Origin: DASXYG01 sp036502625
GTDB lineage: Bacteria > Actinomycetota > Actinomycetes > Streptosporangiales > Streptosporangiaceae
DNA: 64,000 nucleotides
Reading direction: 5' to 3'
Assembly: GCA_036502625.1 (NCBI GenBank)
Contig: DASXYG010000080.1
Coordinates: 75,479-139,478 of the forward strand
This document shows positions 33,990 through 42,523 of this stretch, in pieces (the first letter of the stretch is position 1; each line of letters opens with the position of its first letter). The notes beneath the pieces were generated by a model. That model did no database searches. It saw nothing but the letters and a program-made list of their open reading frames with translations, and had not been told where the DNA came from. Made by a program: the position numbers and the translations under genes.

Positions 33990-35930
33990 CTAGTCGTCGA
34001 CGCGTTCGAACTGCGCCGCCTGCATCCGGTACATCGCGGCGTACTCGCCGTCGGTCTCCATCAGCGCGTCGTGCGTGCCCTCCTCGGCGACCCGGCCGTC
34101 CTTCAGCAGGTAGATGCGGTCGGCGCGGGAGATCGACGCGAGCCGGTGGGTGATGAGGATGACCGTACGGCCCTGCGCGGCCAGCTCGATGACGCGGTTG
34201 AAGACGGCGATCTCCGCGCGCGGGTCGAGCGCCGAGGTCGGCTCGTCGAAGACGAGGACGGAGGCGTCCCGGTACCAGGCGCGGGCCAGGCCGATGCGCT
34301 GCCACTGGCCGCCGGACAGCATCGTGCCGCCGAAGAACTCCCGGGCCAGCAGCGCGTCCCAGCCGTCGTCGAGCCGGTCGACGACCTCGTCGGCGCCGGT
34401 CGCCTCGGCGGCCGCGCGCAGCCGGTCGCCGGTGGGCGTGTCCCGCGCGCGGCCGATCGTCACGTTGACGCGCGCGGTGAACGGCCACTGCACGCAGTTC
34501 TGCGTCATCAGCGCGACCTGGTCGCACAGCGTCGCCCGGTCGTACCGGCCGGTGGGCACCCCGTTCCAGGCGACCTCGCCGCCGGACGGCAGGTACAACC
34601 CGGTGAGCAGCTTGATGAGCGTGGACTTGCCGGAGCCGTTCTCGCCGGCGAACGCGACCACCTCGCCGCGGCGGATCGTCACGTCCACGCCGTCCAGCGC
34701 GGGCCGTGCCGCGCCCGGGTAGGTGAACCGCAGGTCGCGGGTCGCGATCGTGGCGGGCGGGCGGCGCAGTCTGTGCCCGTAGCCGGCGGGGGGCATCAGG
34801 GCGTCGGCCTTGCGGCAGGCCTCGTGCCAGTCGGTGACGTACAGGGCGTCCTCGAAGAGCTGCTGGCTCTGCGCCAGGAACGCGGTGACGCTCATCGTGC
34901 TGCCGCGGATCGCGAAGCCCGCGGTCGCGGCGACGGCCAGCGGGATGTAGCCGACGGCGGTGAGCGCGATCAGCACGCCGTAGCTGAGCATCGCCGCGCC
35001 GCCCGCCGCGGTTCCGGCCAGGAGCTTGACCCGCGACTCGTGGTCCGCCAGCCGCGTCTCCTCCGCCACCGACGTCGCGGACATCCGCGCGTACTGGTCG
35101 AGCAGGAACCGCTGCGCCCCGTGCACCCGCACCTCCTCCGCGAAGTCGCGGTGGGTCAGGCACATGATCAGCATTTCCAACTGGCGGAACAGCGACATGC
35201 GGCGGCGCATCGACAGGTGCCGTACGCCCGCCGTGCGCGCCACCGCCCACGCCTTCGGGACCACCGCGACGAACAGCAGCGGCACCAGGCTCGGTTCGAG
35301 CACGGCCAGCACCGACCCCGCGGTCGCCACCGAGATCAGGCCGTTGAACATCGCGACGGCCCGGTCGTTGACCCGCTGCGCGGCGTCCGTGCCCCGGCGG
35401 CCCGCGGACAGCAGGTCGTTGAACTCCGCGTCCTCGATCGCGCTCAGCTCCACGTACGCGGCGCGCCGCAGCAGGGTGTGCAGCGCCGTACGGGCCACCT
35501 GCGGGCCGAGCCGGCCGGCGTACCGCGCGCTGGCCGCGTCGCAGGTGCCGCGCACCGCGGACGCGCCCACCAGCACGGCGACGGCGGGGAGCGCGGCGAC
35601 CAGGCCGGCCGCGCTCCCGGTCGAGCCCAGCAGGCCGGCGAGCACGCTCCGCATCGCCATGTACGTCGCGGCGGTGGCCACCCCGATGAGGAGCTGGGAC
35701 GCGATCACGACCACGAACGCGGACCGGTCGGCGGACCAGCTCAGCCGGGCGGTCATCGCGACCACCCGCGGGAGCCGGCGGATCTTGGCCCGCCGGGTGG
35801 CCCGGCCGCCGGCCTGGGCGCGGTCCTCCTGGACGAACCGGATGCCGCGCCCGAACAGCGGGTCCCGCCCGGCCGCGGGCGCGGCCGGGTCGGGGACCCC
35901 GACCGGTTCTCCCATGGAGAGCCGGTTCAC
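33990..35930 (-). CDS. exporter-type ABC transporter (fused TM and ATPase domains), lanthipeptide export candidate
   Basis: About 646 residues from the GTG at 35930 (an ATG at 35915 is the alternative). The N-terminal half has about six TM segments (FVVVIASQLLIGVATAATYMAM, GLVAALPAVAVLVGASAV, LEPSLVPLLFVAVV and others). The C-terminal ATPase has Walker A GENGSGKST, Q-loop MTQNCVQWPFT, signature LSGGQWQR, Walker B VLVFDEPTSALDP and H-loop ITHRLA. No N-terminal C39 peptidase domain, so it cannot clip the leader. It starts 4 nt after a lanthipeptide precursor gene and is the obvious exporter (LanT-like) or self-resistance pump. Confidence 0.88.
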   Translation of the reverse strand: MNRLSMGEPVGVPDPAAPAAGRDPLFGRGIRFVQEDRAQAGGRATRRAKIRRLPRVVAMTARLSWSADRSAFVVVIASQLLIGVATAATYMAMRSVLAGLLGSTGSAAGLVAALPAVAVLVGASAVRGTCDAASARYAGRLGPQVARTALHTLLRRAAYVELSAIEDAEFNDLLSAGRRGTDAAQRVNDRAVAMFNGLISVATAGSVLAVLEPSLVPLLFVAVVPKAWAVARTAGVRHLSMRRRMSLFRQLEMLIMCLTHRDFAEEVRVHGAQRFLLDQYARMSATSVAEETRLADHESRVKLLAGTAAGGAAMLSYGVLIALTAVGYIPLAVAATAGFAIRGSTMSVTAFLAQSQQLFEDALYVTDWHEACRKADALMPPAGYGHRLRRPPATIATRDLRFTYPGAARPALDGVDVTIRRGEVVAFAGENGSGKSTLIKLLTGLYLPSGGEVAWNGVPTGRYDRATLCDQVALMTQNCVQWPFTARVNVTIGRARDTPTGDRLRAAAEATGADEVVDRLDDGWDALLAREFFGGTMLSGGQWQRIGLARAWYRDASVLVFDEPTSALDPRAEIAVFNRVIELAAQGRTVILITHRLASISRADRIYLLKDGRVAEEGTHDALMETDGEYAAMYRMQAAQFERVDD

Positions 35931-35934
35931 CGTG

Positions 35935-36159
35935 TCAGCACGCGCACGGGCTGCCCGTCGCGCCGGCGCACGTGAACGCGCAGGTGGCACACGTGTAGCA
36001 CGTGGCGCACTCGGTCGGGCCGCCCGAAGGGGCGCATCCGAGCTGGCTGTCCGTCGCCATGCGGACGATGCCCGGCGCCCCGCCCGGCTGCGGCCGGAAC
36101 ACCGACTCCCAGCCGTTCGCCACGCCGCCGACCTGCAGGTCGAGGTCGAACTCACCCAT
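35935..36159 (-). CDS. class I lanthipeptide precursor A1
   Basis: 74 residues from the ATG at 36159, after AAAGGGTGG; upstream in-frame codons are not shared with the paralogue. The leader MGEFDLDLQVGG has the FDLDL form of the class I FNLD box (residues 4-8), the site LanB and LanC recognise. A second conserved block, GWESVFRPQP (16-25), is identical in precursor A2. The core from about residue 36 holds eight Cys (42, 51, 54, 57, 60, 64, 72, 74) and about ten Ser/Thr, with a run of Thr-Cys pairs and the shared end GATGSPCAC. Interlocking (methyl)lanthionine rings are expected. No protease gene is nearby; the cleavage point is unknown. Confidence 0.88.
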   Translation of the reverse strand: MGEFDLDLQVGGVANGWESVFRPQPGGAPGIVRMATDSQLGCAPSGGPTECATCYTCATCAFTCAGATGSPCAC

Positions 36160-36178
36160 GCTTCCACCCTTTCTTCGT

Positions 36179-36196
36179 CGTGACCTGGTGGTCACG
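36179..36196. promoter_or_regulatory. shared dyad in front of lanthipeptide precursor A1
   Basis: CGTGAC-N6-GTCACG, perfect 6-bp arms, 20 bp upstream of the A1 ATG. The same GTGAC-N6-GTCAC element lies in front of precursor A2 (37912-37927). No cluster-linked regulator gene is visible, so the reader would be encoded elsewhere. Confidence 0.55.
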
Positions 36197-36219
36197 TACG
36201 GGCACAATAGCCACGATCA

Positions 36220-36246
36220 GGCCGGTCAACATCGCGTTGTCCGGCC
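36220..36246 (-). terminator. intercistronic hairpin between lanC1 and precursor A1
   Basis: GGCCGGTCAAC and GTTGTCCGGCC pair with one mismatch around a 5-nt loop, directly after the lanC1 stop codon. No U-tract follows on the minus strand, so it may be a partial terminator or an RNA-stabilising processing site that sets the level of the downstream precursor mRNA. Confidence 0.45.
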
Positions 36247-36248
36247 GG

Positions 36249-37634
36249 TCACCGAGGGGTCGCCCCGGTGAAGGCGAGCGTTCCTGACCAGCGGGCGCCG
36301 TCGGCCGGGTCCGGGTCGGCCGCGGTGAGAAGGGCGAGCGCCACGCCGGGCGCGCCGCTCAGCAGGCCCGGACCGTCGGTCACCGTGCCGGCGTTCTCGA
36401 CGTCCCGGTAGCCGAGCGGCGCGTCGTCGTCGTACGCCGCGAGCAGGGCGTCGAGCAGCCGGTCCGCCGCGGACGCCAGCCGAGGCGACGCGGACGCCAG
36501 CGACGCCGTGATCACGTAGAGCCCCGCGCGGCCGTGGCACAGCGTCGGGGACGGCGGCGCCCCGGGGACCACGTTCCGCAGCGTCCGCTCGCACGCCGCC
36601 TCCAGGGCCGCGACGGCGGTCCGTACGTACGCGGGCTCCCCCAGGACCGTGCCGGCCGACCACAGCACCCGGGCCACGCCCGGCGTGCCGTAGCACCAGC
36701 CGTCGTGCGGCCGCAGGTGGGCGCGGGTGCGTGCGGCGCCGTCCGCGCCGAGGAGCACCCGGTACGGCCAGTACGGCCCGCCCTCGCCCCCCTCGATGAG
36801 CCGGGCCGACAGCCACGCGGCGCCGCCGCCCAGCGCGTCGTCCAGTTCCGCGGGCGGCGCGCCGCCCGTGCGTACGCGCCGGGCGCGGAGCGCGAGCAGC
36901 GCGGCCAGCACGCCCGGGTAGCCGTGCGCCACGCCGCAGTCCACGTAGCCGTCCGGCGCGAGCCCGGCCAGTTCGGCCGAGAGCAGGCGCGCGGGCAGCG
37001 CCAGGCGCGGCGTGCCGCGTTCGTCCCGCCCGGCCAGCCGCGTGAGCAGCCGCTCCAGGTCGCCCAGCGCCTCCTCGACCGGCGGCGTGCTCGGCCGCCC
37101 GGCCAGGTACAGCGCCCACCCGGCCGCGCCGGAGACCACGTCGTACGCCGGCACCGGAACGGGGTCGTCGGACGCGGCCATCAGCCGCGCCCTTGCGCCC
37201 GCCTGCCGCGCGATCCGCTCGTCCAGGCCGGTCAGCAGGCCGGTGTACCGGCGCCCGCCCTTGCTGGCGAGCGCGGCCGCGAACGCGACACCGCACGCGC
37301 CGTCGAACAGCCCGAGGGACGTCGCGCCGGGCAGCGCCTGCACGGCGGCGGCCAGCCTCCCGTGCGCGAGCGTGTCCAGGCCCCGCCCCGGATCGGCCTG
37401 GTCGGCGGCGGCGAACACGGCGGCCAGGCCCGCGGCGCCGTACGCCACGGACTCCGCGCGCCACACGTTGACCTCCGGATACGCGGTCTGCGCCGCGCTG
37501 CGCTCGATCGCACGGCGCAGCCGCGCGTCGTCGCCGAGGCGCGTGGTGATCTCCCGGATGACGCGGCGCGCGCGAACCGGCGGCGCGTCCGTACGGACGG
37601 CCACCGGTTCGGGCGTCGGCCACAGCTCTGCCAC
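36249..37634 (-). CDS. lanC: LanC-type lanthionine synthetase (cyclase) 1
   Basis: 461 residues, a stand-alone class I cyclase. The double-toroid fold carries G-V-A-H-G-Y-P-G (His238), then the zinc ligands Cys314 (WCYGTPG), Cys366 and His367 (LCHGRAG), and the closing GLLSGAPG repeat. It adds core cysteines to dehydroalanine or dehydrobutyrine made by LanB. It lies 10 bp after precursor A2 and upstream of precursor A1 in one transcript. It differs strongly from the second LanC (41137-42495) in both spacing and sequence around the zinc motifs, so the two may serve different precursors or different rings. Confidence 0.93.
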   Translation of the reverse strand: MAELWPTPEPVAVRTDAPPVRARRVIREITTRLGDDARLRRAIERSAAQTAYPEVNVWRAESVAYGAAGLAAVFAAADQADPGRGLDTLAHGRLAAAVQALPGATSLGLFDGACGVAFAAALASKGGRRYTGLLTGLDERIARQAGARARLMAASDDPVPVPAYDVVSGAAGWALYLAGRPSTPPVEEALGDLERLLTRLAGRDERGTPRLALPARLLSAELAGLAPDGYVDCGVAHGYPGVLAALLALRARRVRTGGAPPAELDDALGGGAAWLSARLIEGGEGGPYWPYRVLLGADGAARTRAHLRPHDGWCYGTPGVARVLWSAGTVLGEPAYVRTAVAALEAACERTLRNVVPGAPPSPTLCHGRAGLYVITASLASASPRLASAADRLLDALLAAYDDDAPLGYRDVENAGTVTDGPGLLSGAPGVALALLTAADPDPADGARWSGTLAFTGATPR

Positions 37635-37644
37635 GGTCAGCGGA

Positions 37645-37860
37645 TCAGCAGGCGCACGGGCTGCCGGTGGCGCCGGGGCCGCAGGTCACGCACGTGCCGC
37701 AGTTCGTCACGCCGATGCCCGTCGGGGCGCACCCCAGCGGGTAGGACGGGCCCGTCGACAGGCCCACGGCGTCCGGCGCCGCCGCGGGCTGCGGGCGGAA
37801 CACCGACTCCCATCCGAATGCCTGGCCACCGACCTGGAGGTCAAGGTCGAACTCGCCCAT
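37645..37860 (-). CDS. class I lanthipeptide precursor A2
   Basis: 71 residues, ATG with AAAGG 9 nt upstream. Leader identical to A1 over residues 1-12 (MGEFDLDLQVGG) and again at 16-25 (GWESVFRPQP). The core from about residue 35 has six Cys (44, 54, 57, 60, 69, 71) and nine Ser/Thr. It shares the first ring region LGCAP(T/S)G, the TC-x-TC motif and the end GATGSPCAC with A1, but lacks the two extra x-T-C units of A1. This reads as gene duplication with core diversification. First gene of the leftward lanthipeptide transcript. Confidence 0.88.
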   Translation of the reverse strand: MGEFDLDLQVGGQAFGWESVFRPQPAAAPDAVGLSTGPSYPLGCAPTGIGVTNCGTCVTCGPGATGSPCAC

Positions 37861-37910
37861 GCGCGCTGCCTTTCGCCGCTGCCCGGCCGGCCCCGTGGCG
37901 GCCCGTGGCA

Positions 37911-37928
37911 GGTGACTCTGGGGTCACG
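37911..37928. promoter_or_regulatory. shared dyad in front of lanthipeptide precursor A2
   Basis: GTGAC-N6-GTCAC (37912-37927), 52 bp before the A2 ATG and about 100 bp before lanB. Read on the minus strand, both copies start ACGTGACC and end in GTCAC. The remainder of 37861-38026 holds the divergent promoters of the two lanthipeptide transcripts; I see no other gene there. Confidence 0.5.
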
Positions 37929-38026
37929 TCCGCGCAGCTTAGCGAGGGTCTGTCCGGTCGGCGCCGACGATTCGAAGATCCGTGAAATGTCTGTTCCGAT
38001 GCCGGGTTGCTGTCACACTTCTCGAC

Positions 38027-41000
38027 GTGGTGAGTCGTTCTCGCCGGTCAGACCGGCCGGACAGGGGTGGCGGCCTCGCCGTGGCGGACGTGACGCTCGC
38101 CCGTCTGTCGCTGCTTCCCGAGGGCTATCCACTGCCCTCGCCGCCGGCGGACCCGGGCGAGGCCGGCCAGGCGCTGGACTACCTGCGGCGGGTCGCGGCC
38201 GACCCCGTGCTGCGCGAGGCGATCGCGGTGTCCAGCGCGACCCTGGCGGGCACCCTCGACAAGATCACCGAGGGCGCGCCCCCGAAGGCGGCCAAGCTGC
38301 GGCGCGCGGCCAACGCGACCATGCGGTACCTCTCCCGGATGACCCACAGGGCGACACCGTTCGGGCTGCTCGCGGGCGTGGCGCCGGTACGGTTCGACGA
38401 GCGGCCGAAGGTCGGCGTGGGCACCGGCCACGGCAAGACGGCACGCGCCGACTACGCCTGGCTCGACACGGTCCTGCGCCCCCTGCGCACCGACCCCGCG
38501 GTGCTCCCGCATCTGCACGTCGTGGCCAACGACCTGTGCCGGGTCCGCGACGGACGGCTCGTGCTGCCGTACGGGACGACCGCCGAGGAGCGGCCCGCCC
38601 ACCAGGAGCCCGAGCGCACCGTGCGGAACACCGGCGCGGTCGCGTTCACCCTGGAGGCCGCGCGCGCCCCGGTCCGCTTCCCCGACCTGCTCGACGCGCT
38701 CGCCGCCCGCCACCCCGAGGTCGACCCGGCGGTGATCGGGCGGAGCCTGGTGGGCCTGATCGAGCAGGAGTTTTTGCTCACCGACCTGATGCCGCCGCCC
38801 ACCGCGGCCGACCCGATCCGGCACGCGCTGGACCGGCTGGCCCCGAGCGGCCACCCGGTCGGCGTGGCGCTCGCCGAGGTCGCCGCCGCGCTCGACGCGT
38901 ACGCGGCGCGGCCCATCGGCCAGGGCGCCGCCGAGTGGCGCCGGGCCACCGCGGCGATGCGCGACCTCCACCCGGCCGACAACCTCGTCCAGGTCGACCT
39001 GCGCGTCGACGCCGACATCACGCTGCCCGAATCCGTGCGCGCGGAGTTCGCCGCCGCGGCGGCCACGGCGTACCGGCTGTTCCCGGCCGGGCACGACACC
39101 GGCGACCGGCTCTCCGGGTTCCGCGACGCGTTCGTCGAGCGGTACGGCTTCCACACGCTCGTACCGGTGCGGGAGCTGCTCGACCCCGTCACCGGCCTCG
39201 GCCCGCCCGACGCGCATCGCGGCACGCCCGCGGCCGGGACCACCGCGCGCGACCGGGCGCTGAGCGCGCTCGCGCAGGAGGCCGCGGCCGCCGGGCGGCG
39301 GGAGATCGTGCTGGACGACGCCCTGGTCGACCGGCTCGCCGAACGCGACGGGCCGCCGGACCCGGACGCCTACGCCGAGGTCTGCGCCGAGGTGCTGGCC
39401 CGCGACGAGGACGCGCTGCGCTCCGGCGACTTCCGGCTGGCGCTCACGGGCAGCTCCGGCGCCCGTATCGGCGCCCTGTACGGCCGCTTCCTGCACGTCC
39501 TCCCCGAGCTGGCCGAGTCCGTTGCCGGGCAGATCGCCGCCGCGCTCGACGGGCCGGACGACGCGGTCCCCGCCCAGGTCGGCACCGTGCTGTGGCACTC
39601 GCGGATGCGCAACGTCAAGCAGGTGCCGCCGCTGAGCGGGACGGCCATCTCGGCGGGCGGCGCGCTGAACGTCCCCGGCTCCGGCCACGCCTCGGTCGCC
39701 ACCCTGGACGACGTCGCCCTGACCGTGGACCGCGCGAGCGGCCGCATCCGCGTGGTCCGGCCGAGCACCGGCCGCGACCTCGTGCCGTTCGCGCCGCACG
39801 CGCTGTCCCTGGCGTACGGGCTGCCGCCGGTCGTCCGGCTGCTCATCGAGATCGGCATGCTCCGCGCCAAGCCGTGGCCGCTGTGGCACTGGGGCGCCGC
39901 GGAGGCGCTGCCGTACCTGCCGCGCGTACGGCGCGGCCGCACCGTGCTGTCCGGTGCGCGCTGGCGCCCCGACGCGGAGCTGGCCGGCAGCGGCCTCGAC
40001 TGGCCGGCGTGGCGGGCGCGCTGGGAGGGGTGGCGCGCGCGGTGGCGCGTGCCCGACGTGGTGTACGCGGTCACGTCGGACAACCGGGTCCTCACCGACC
40101 TGACCGCCGAGGGCGAGTTGCGGATGCTCCGCGCCGAGCTCGACCGCCGGCCGAACACGGTTCTGGTGGAGCGTGCCGATGACGGGGGGTACGGCCGCGG
40201 GTGGATCGGCGGGCACGCCTGCGAGGTGGTGTTCGCCGTCGGGGCCGCCCGCGCGACCGCTCCGGCCGCGCCGGCGCGGCGCCCGTCGTACCGCCGGGTG
40301 CCCGAGATCGTGCACGACCCGGGCGGCGAGTGGCTCTTCGCCAAGATCGCCGTGCCGCTCGCGCTGCACGACCGGGTGCTGACCGGCCACCTCCCGGGGT
40401 TCGCCGAGCGCGTACGGCCGTTCACCGACCACTGGTTCTTCATGCGGTACACCGACGAGGAGCTGGGCGACCACCTGCGGCTCCGGTTCCACGGCGAGCC
40501 GCGGGCGCTGTGGGGGGACCTGCTCGGCGCCCTGCACGACTGGGTGGCCGGGCTGCGCGCGGCCGGCCTGGCCGGGGCGTTCACGATCGCGGCGTACCGG
40601 CCCGAGACCGCGCGCTACGGCGGGCCCGCGGCCATCGCGGACGCCGAGCGCCTGTTCGCCGCGGACTCCGCGGCGGCGTTGCGGCAGTTGGCGCTGCGTA
40701 CGGCCGGGGAGCTCGACCCGCCCCTTGAGCTGATCGTCGCGGCCAACCATCTGGACCTGCTCGTACACCTGATGCCGGACGACTGGCGCCGGTGGCTGCT
40801 GGACACCTATCCCAAGGACGACTACCACCCGGCGTTCCAGGCCCAGCGCCGCCGGGCCGTCGCACTGCTCGACCCGGCCGATGACTGGGCGGCGCTGCGC
40901 GGGGTGCGCGGCGGCGCGCCGCTGGCCGACGCCTGGCGCGACCGGGCCCCGTACGTCCGCGCGTACGGCGACCGGGTGCGGCGGCTCGCCGGCGCGGACC

Positions 41001-41140
41001 AGACCCATCCGTTCGTGTCGCTGCTGCACCTGTCCCACAACCGGCACGCCGGCATCGACGTCGATGCCGAGCGGTCGACGTACGCGATCCTGCGCGGCAC
41101 CGCCCAGGCCCACGTGGACCGGGAGCGGCACACCCCATGA
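38027..41140 (+). CDS. lanB: LanB lantibiotic dehydratase, full length (glutamylation plus elimination domains)
   Basis: About 1037 residues; the start is uncertain (GTG at 37982, 38027, 38030 or 38081). The N-terminal glutamylation domain has RMTHRATPFGLLAGVAPVRF and the HSRMRNVKQVPPLSGTAISAGGALNVPGSGHASVATLDD region. The C-terminal SpaB_C elimination domain (from about 770) has SYRRVPEIVHDPGGEWLFAKI, RYTDEELGDHLRLRFHG, the hallmark YRPETARYGGP and LLHLSHNRHAGID. It uses glutamyl-tRNA to activate core Ser/Thr and removes glutamate to leave dehydro residues. It is divergent from both precursor genes and overlaps lanC2 (ATGA). One LanB must serve both precursors. Confidence 0.93.
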   Translation: MVSRSRRSDRPDRGGGLAVADVTLARLSLLPEGYPLPSPPADPGEAGQALDYLRRVAADPVLREAIAVSSATLAGTLDKITEGAPPKAAKLRRAANATMRYLSRMTHRATPFGLLAGVAPVRFDERPKVGVGTGHGKTARADYAWLDTVLRPLRTDPAVLPHLHVVANDLCRVRDGRLVLPYGTTAEERPAHQEPERTVRNTGAVAFTLEAARAPVRFPDLLDALAARHPEVDPAVIGRSLVGLIEQEFLLTDLMPPPTAADPIRHALDRLAPSGHPVGVALAEVAAALDAYAARPIGQGAAEWRRATAAMRDLHPADNLVQVDLRVDADITLPESVRAEFAAAAATAYRLFPAGHDTGDRLSGFRDAFVERYGFHTLVPVRELLDPVTGLGPPDAHRGTPAAGTTARDRALSALAQEAAAAGRREIVLDDALVDRLAERDGPPDPDAYAEVCAEVLARDEDALRSGDFRLALTGSSGARIGALYGRFLHVLPELAESVAGQIAAALDGPDDAVPAQVGTVLWHSRMRNVKQVPPLSGTAISAGGALNVPGSGHASVATLDDVALTVDRASGRIRVVRPSTGRDLVPFAPHALSLAYGLPPVVRLLIEIGMLRAKPWPLWHWGAAEALPYLPRVRRGRTVLSGARWRPDAELAGSGLDWPAWRARWEGWRARWRVPDVVYAVTSDNRVLTDLTAEGELRMLRAELDRRPNTVLVERADDGGYGRGWIGGHACEVVFAVGAARATAPAAPARRPSYRRVPEIVHDPGGEWLFAKIAVPLALHDRVLTGHLPGFAERVRPFTDHWFFMRYTDEELGDHLRLRFHGEPRALWGDLLGALHDWVAGLRAAGLAGAFTIAAYRPETARYGGPAAIADAERLFAADSAAALRQLALRTAGELDPPLELIVAANHLDLLVHLMPDDWRRWLLDTYPKDDYHPAFQAQRRRAVALLDPADDWAALRGVRGGAPLADAWRDRAPYVRAYGDRVRRLAGADQTHPFVSLLHLSHNRHAGIDVDAERSTYAILRGTAQAHVDRERHTP

Positions 41141-42495
41141 CGACCGGCACCGACCTCGCCGCGGAGGCCGCCGGCATCGCCGGCGTCCTCGCCGAGCGGC
41201 TGTCCGACCCGGAGCGCGTCGCGGCGGCCACCCGCGCGTCGGCCCGCGTCAACGCCGCGGCCGGCGGCGCGTACGTCGAGCTGTGGGCGCCGGCCAACCT
41301 GACCGACGGCAACGCCGGCGTCGCCCAACTGTTCGCCGAGCTCGGCCGCGACGGCGACCGCGAGGCGCGCGCGCGTACGCACGCCCACCTGAGCGCGGCG
41401 ATCGGCGCCCCCGAGGCCGTCCCGAACCCGGGCCTGTACCGGGGCGTCCCGGCGATCGCCTACGCCGCGCACCGGGCGGGCACCGGCACCGGCGACTTCG
41501 CCACGATGTCCGGCCAGCTCGACGCCGTCCTGGCCGAGGGCGCGACCCGGACGGCGGACCAGGGCCTGGCGCTGCTGCGCGGCGGCGCGCCGATCACGTC
41601 CTGGCGCTACTACGACGTCGTCGTCGGGACCAGCGGCATCGGGCGGCTGCTGCTCGCCCGGCACACCCGCACCGGCGGCGCGGCGGTCACCGCCGCGCTG
41701 CGGGCGGTCCTCGGCCTGCTCGTCGCCACCGCCACCGGCGCGGACGTCGACGCCGGCGGCTTCACCGTGCCGGCCTGGTGGAGCACGGAGACGTTCCTCG
41801 GCCTGCCCGACGCGCCCGGCCACCTGAACCTGGGGCTCGCGCACGGCGTCGGCGGGCCGCTCGCGCTGCTCTCCCTCGCCTGGTCGGCGGGCGTCCGCGT
41901 GCCGGGGCAGGACGCGGCCATCGCGGCCATCGCCGACCTGCTCGGGTCCTGGCGGCGTACGGACGCGTACGGCCCGTACTGGGCGTACTGCGCCGCCACC
42001 GGCGTGGACCGCGACTGGTGGCAGAGCCCGCCGCACCGGACGCGCGACGCCTGGTGCTACGGCGCGCTCGGCCTGGCCCGCGCGCTGCACCTGGCCGGGA
42101 ACGCGCTCGGCCGTGCGGACTGGACCGCGCAGGCCGTCGCCGCCGCGCGCGGTGCCGTGGCCGCCATGGACCGGGGGCTGGTCACCGACCACAGCCTGTG
42201 CCACGGCTGGGCCGGCATCCTCCGCATCGTGCAGCGCATGGCCGCCGACTCCGCCGATCCCGTACTGGAGGCCGCCGTTACCCCGCTGGCCGGGCGGCTG
42301 ATCGCCGGGTACGACCCGGCCGCCCCCTTCGGCTACCGCTACACGGCCCCCGACTTCCCCCTCGGCGCCGACCGCCCCGGCTACCTGGAGGGCGCGGCGG
42401 GCATCGCGCTCGCCCTGCGCTCGTTCGCGGCCGGCGAGCGTCCCGTCACCGGCCCCGCCGCCACCGACTGGGACGCCGCCCTGCTCATCGCCTGA
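41137..42495 (+). CDS. lanC: LanC-type lanthionine synthetase (cyclase) 2
   Basis: 452 residues, ATG overlapping the lanB stop. Cyclase motifs: GLAHGVGG (His236), zinc ligands Cys307 (WCYGALG), Cys355 and His356 (LCHGWAG), and GYLEGAAG near the end. All three zinc ligands are kept, so it should be active. It is only distantly like LanC1, with a different N-terminal third (NLTDGNAGVAQLFAELGRDGD). Being coupled to lanB, it is probably the general cyclase, leaving LanC1 as the precursor-linked one. Confidence 0.92.
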   Translation: MTTGTDLAAEAAGIAGVLAERLSDPERVAAATRASARVNAAAGGAYVELWAPANLTDGNAGVAQLFAELGRDGDREARARTHAHLSAAIGAPEAVPNPGLYRGVPAIAYAAHRAGTGTGDFATMSGQLDAVLAEGATRTADQGLALLRGGAPITSWRYYDVVVGTSGIGRLLLARHTRTGGAAVTAALRAVLGLLVATATGADVDAGGFTVPAWWSTETFLGLPDAPGHLNLGLAHGVGGPLALLSLAWSAGVRVPGQDAAIAAIADLLGSWRRTDAYGPYWAYCAATGVDRDWWQSPPHRTRDAWCYGALGLARALHLAGNALGRADWTAQAVAAARGAVAAMDRGLVTDHSLCHGWAGILRIVQRMAADSADPVLEAAVTPLAGRLIAGYDPAAPFGYRYTAPDFPLGADRPGYLEGAAGIALALRSFAAGERPVTGPAATDWDAALLIA

Positions 42496-42523
42496 CCACC
42501 CCCTCAGAAAGAAGGATCCATTG

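Noticed and set aside
33990..35930. Peptidase-containing (C39) lanthipeptide transporter
   Set aside because: The N-terminus leads straight into TM segments; no Cys-protease motif.
38048..41131. Minus-strand open frame of 1027 codons
   Set aside because: Antisense to lanB, which has full domain support.
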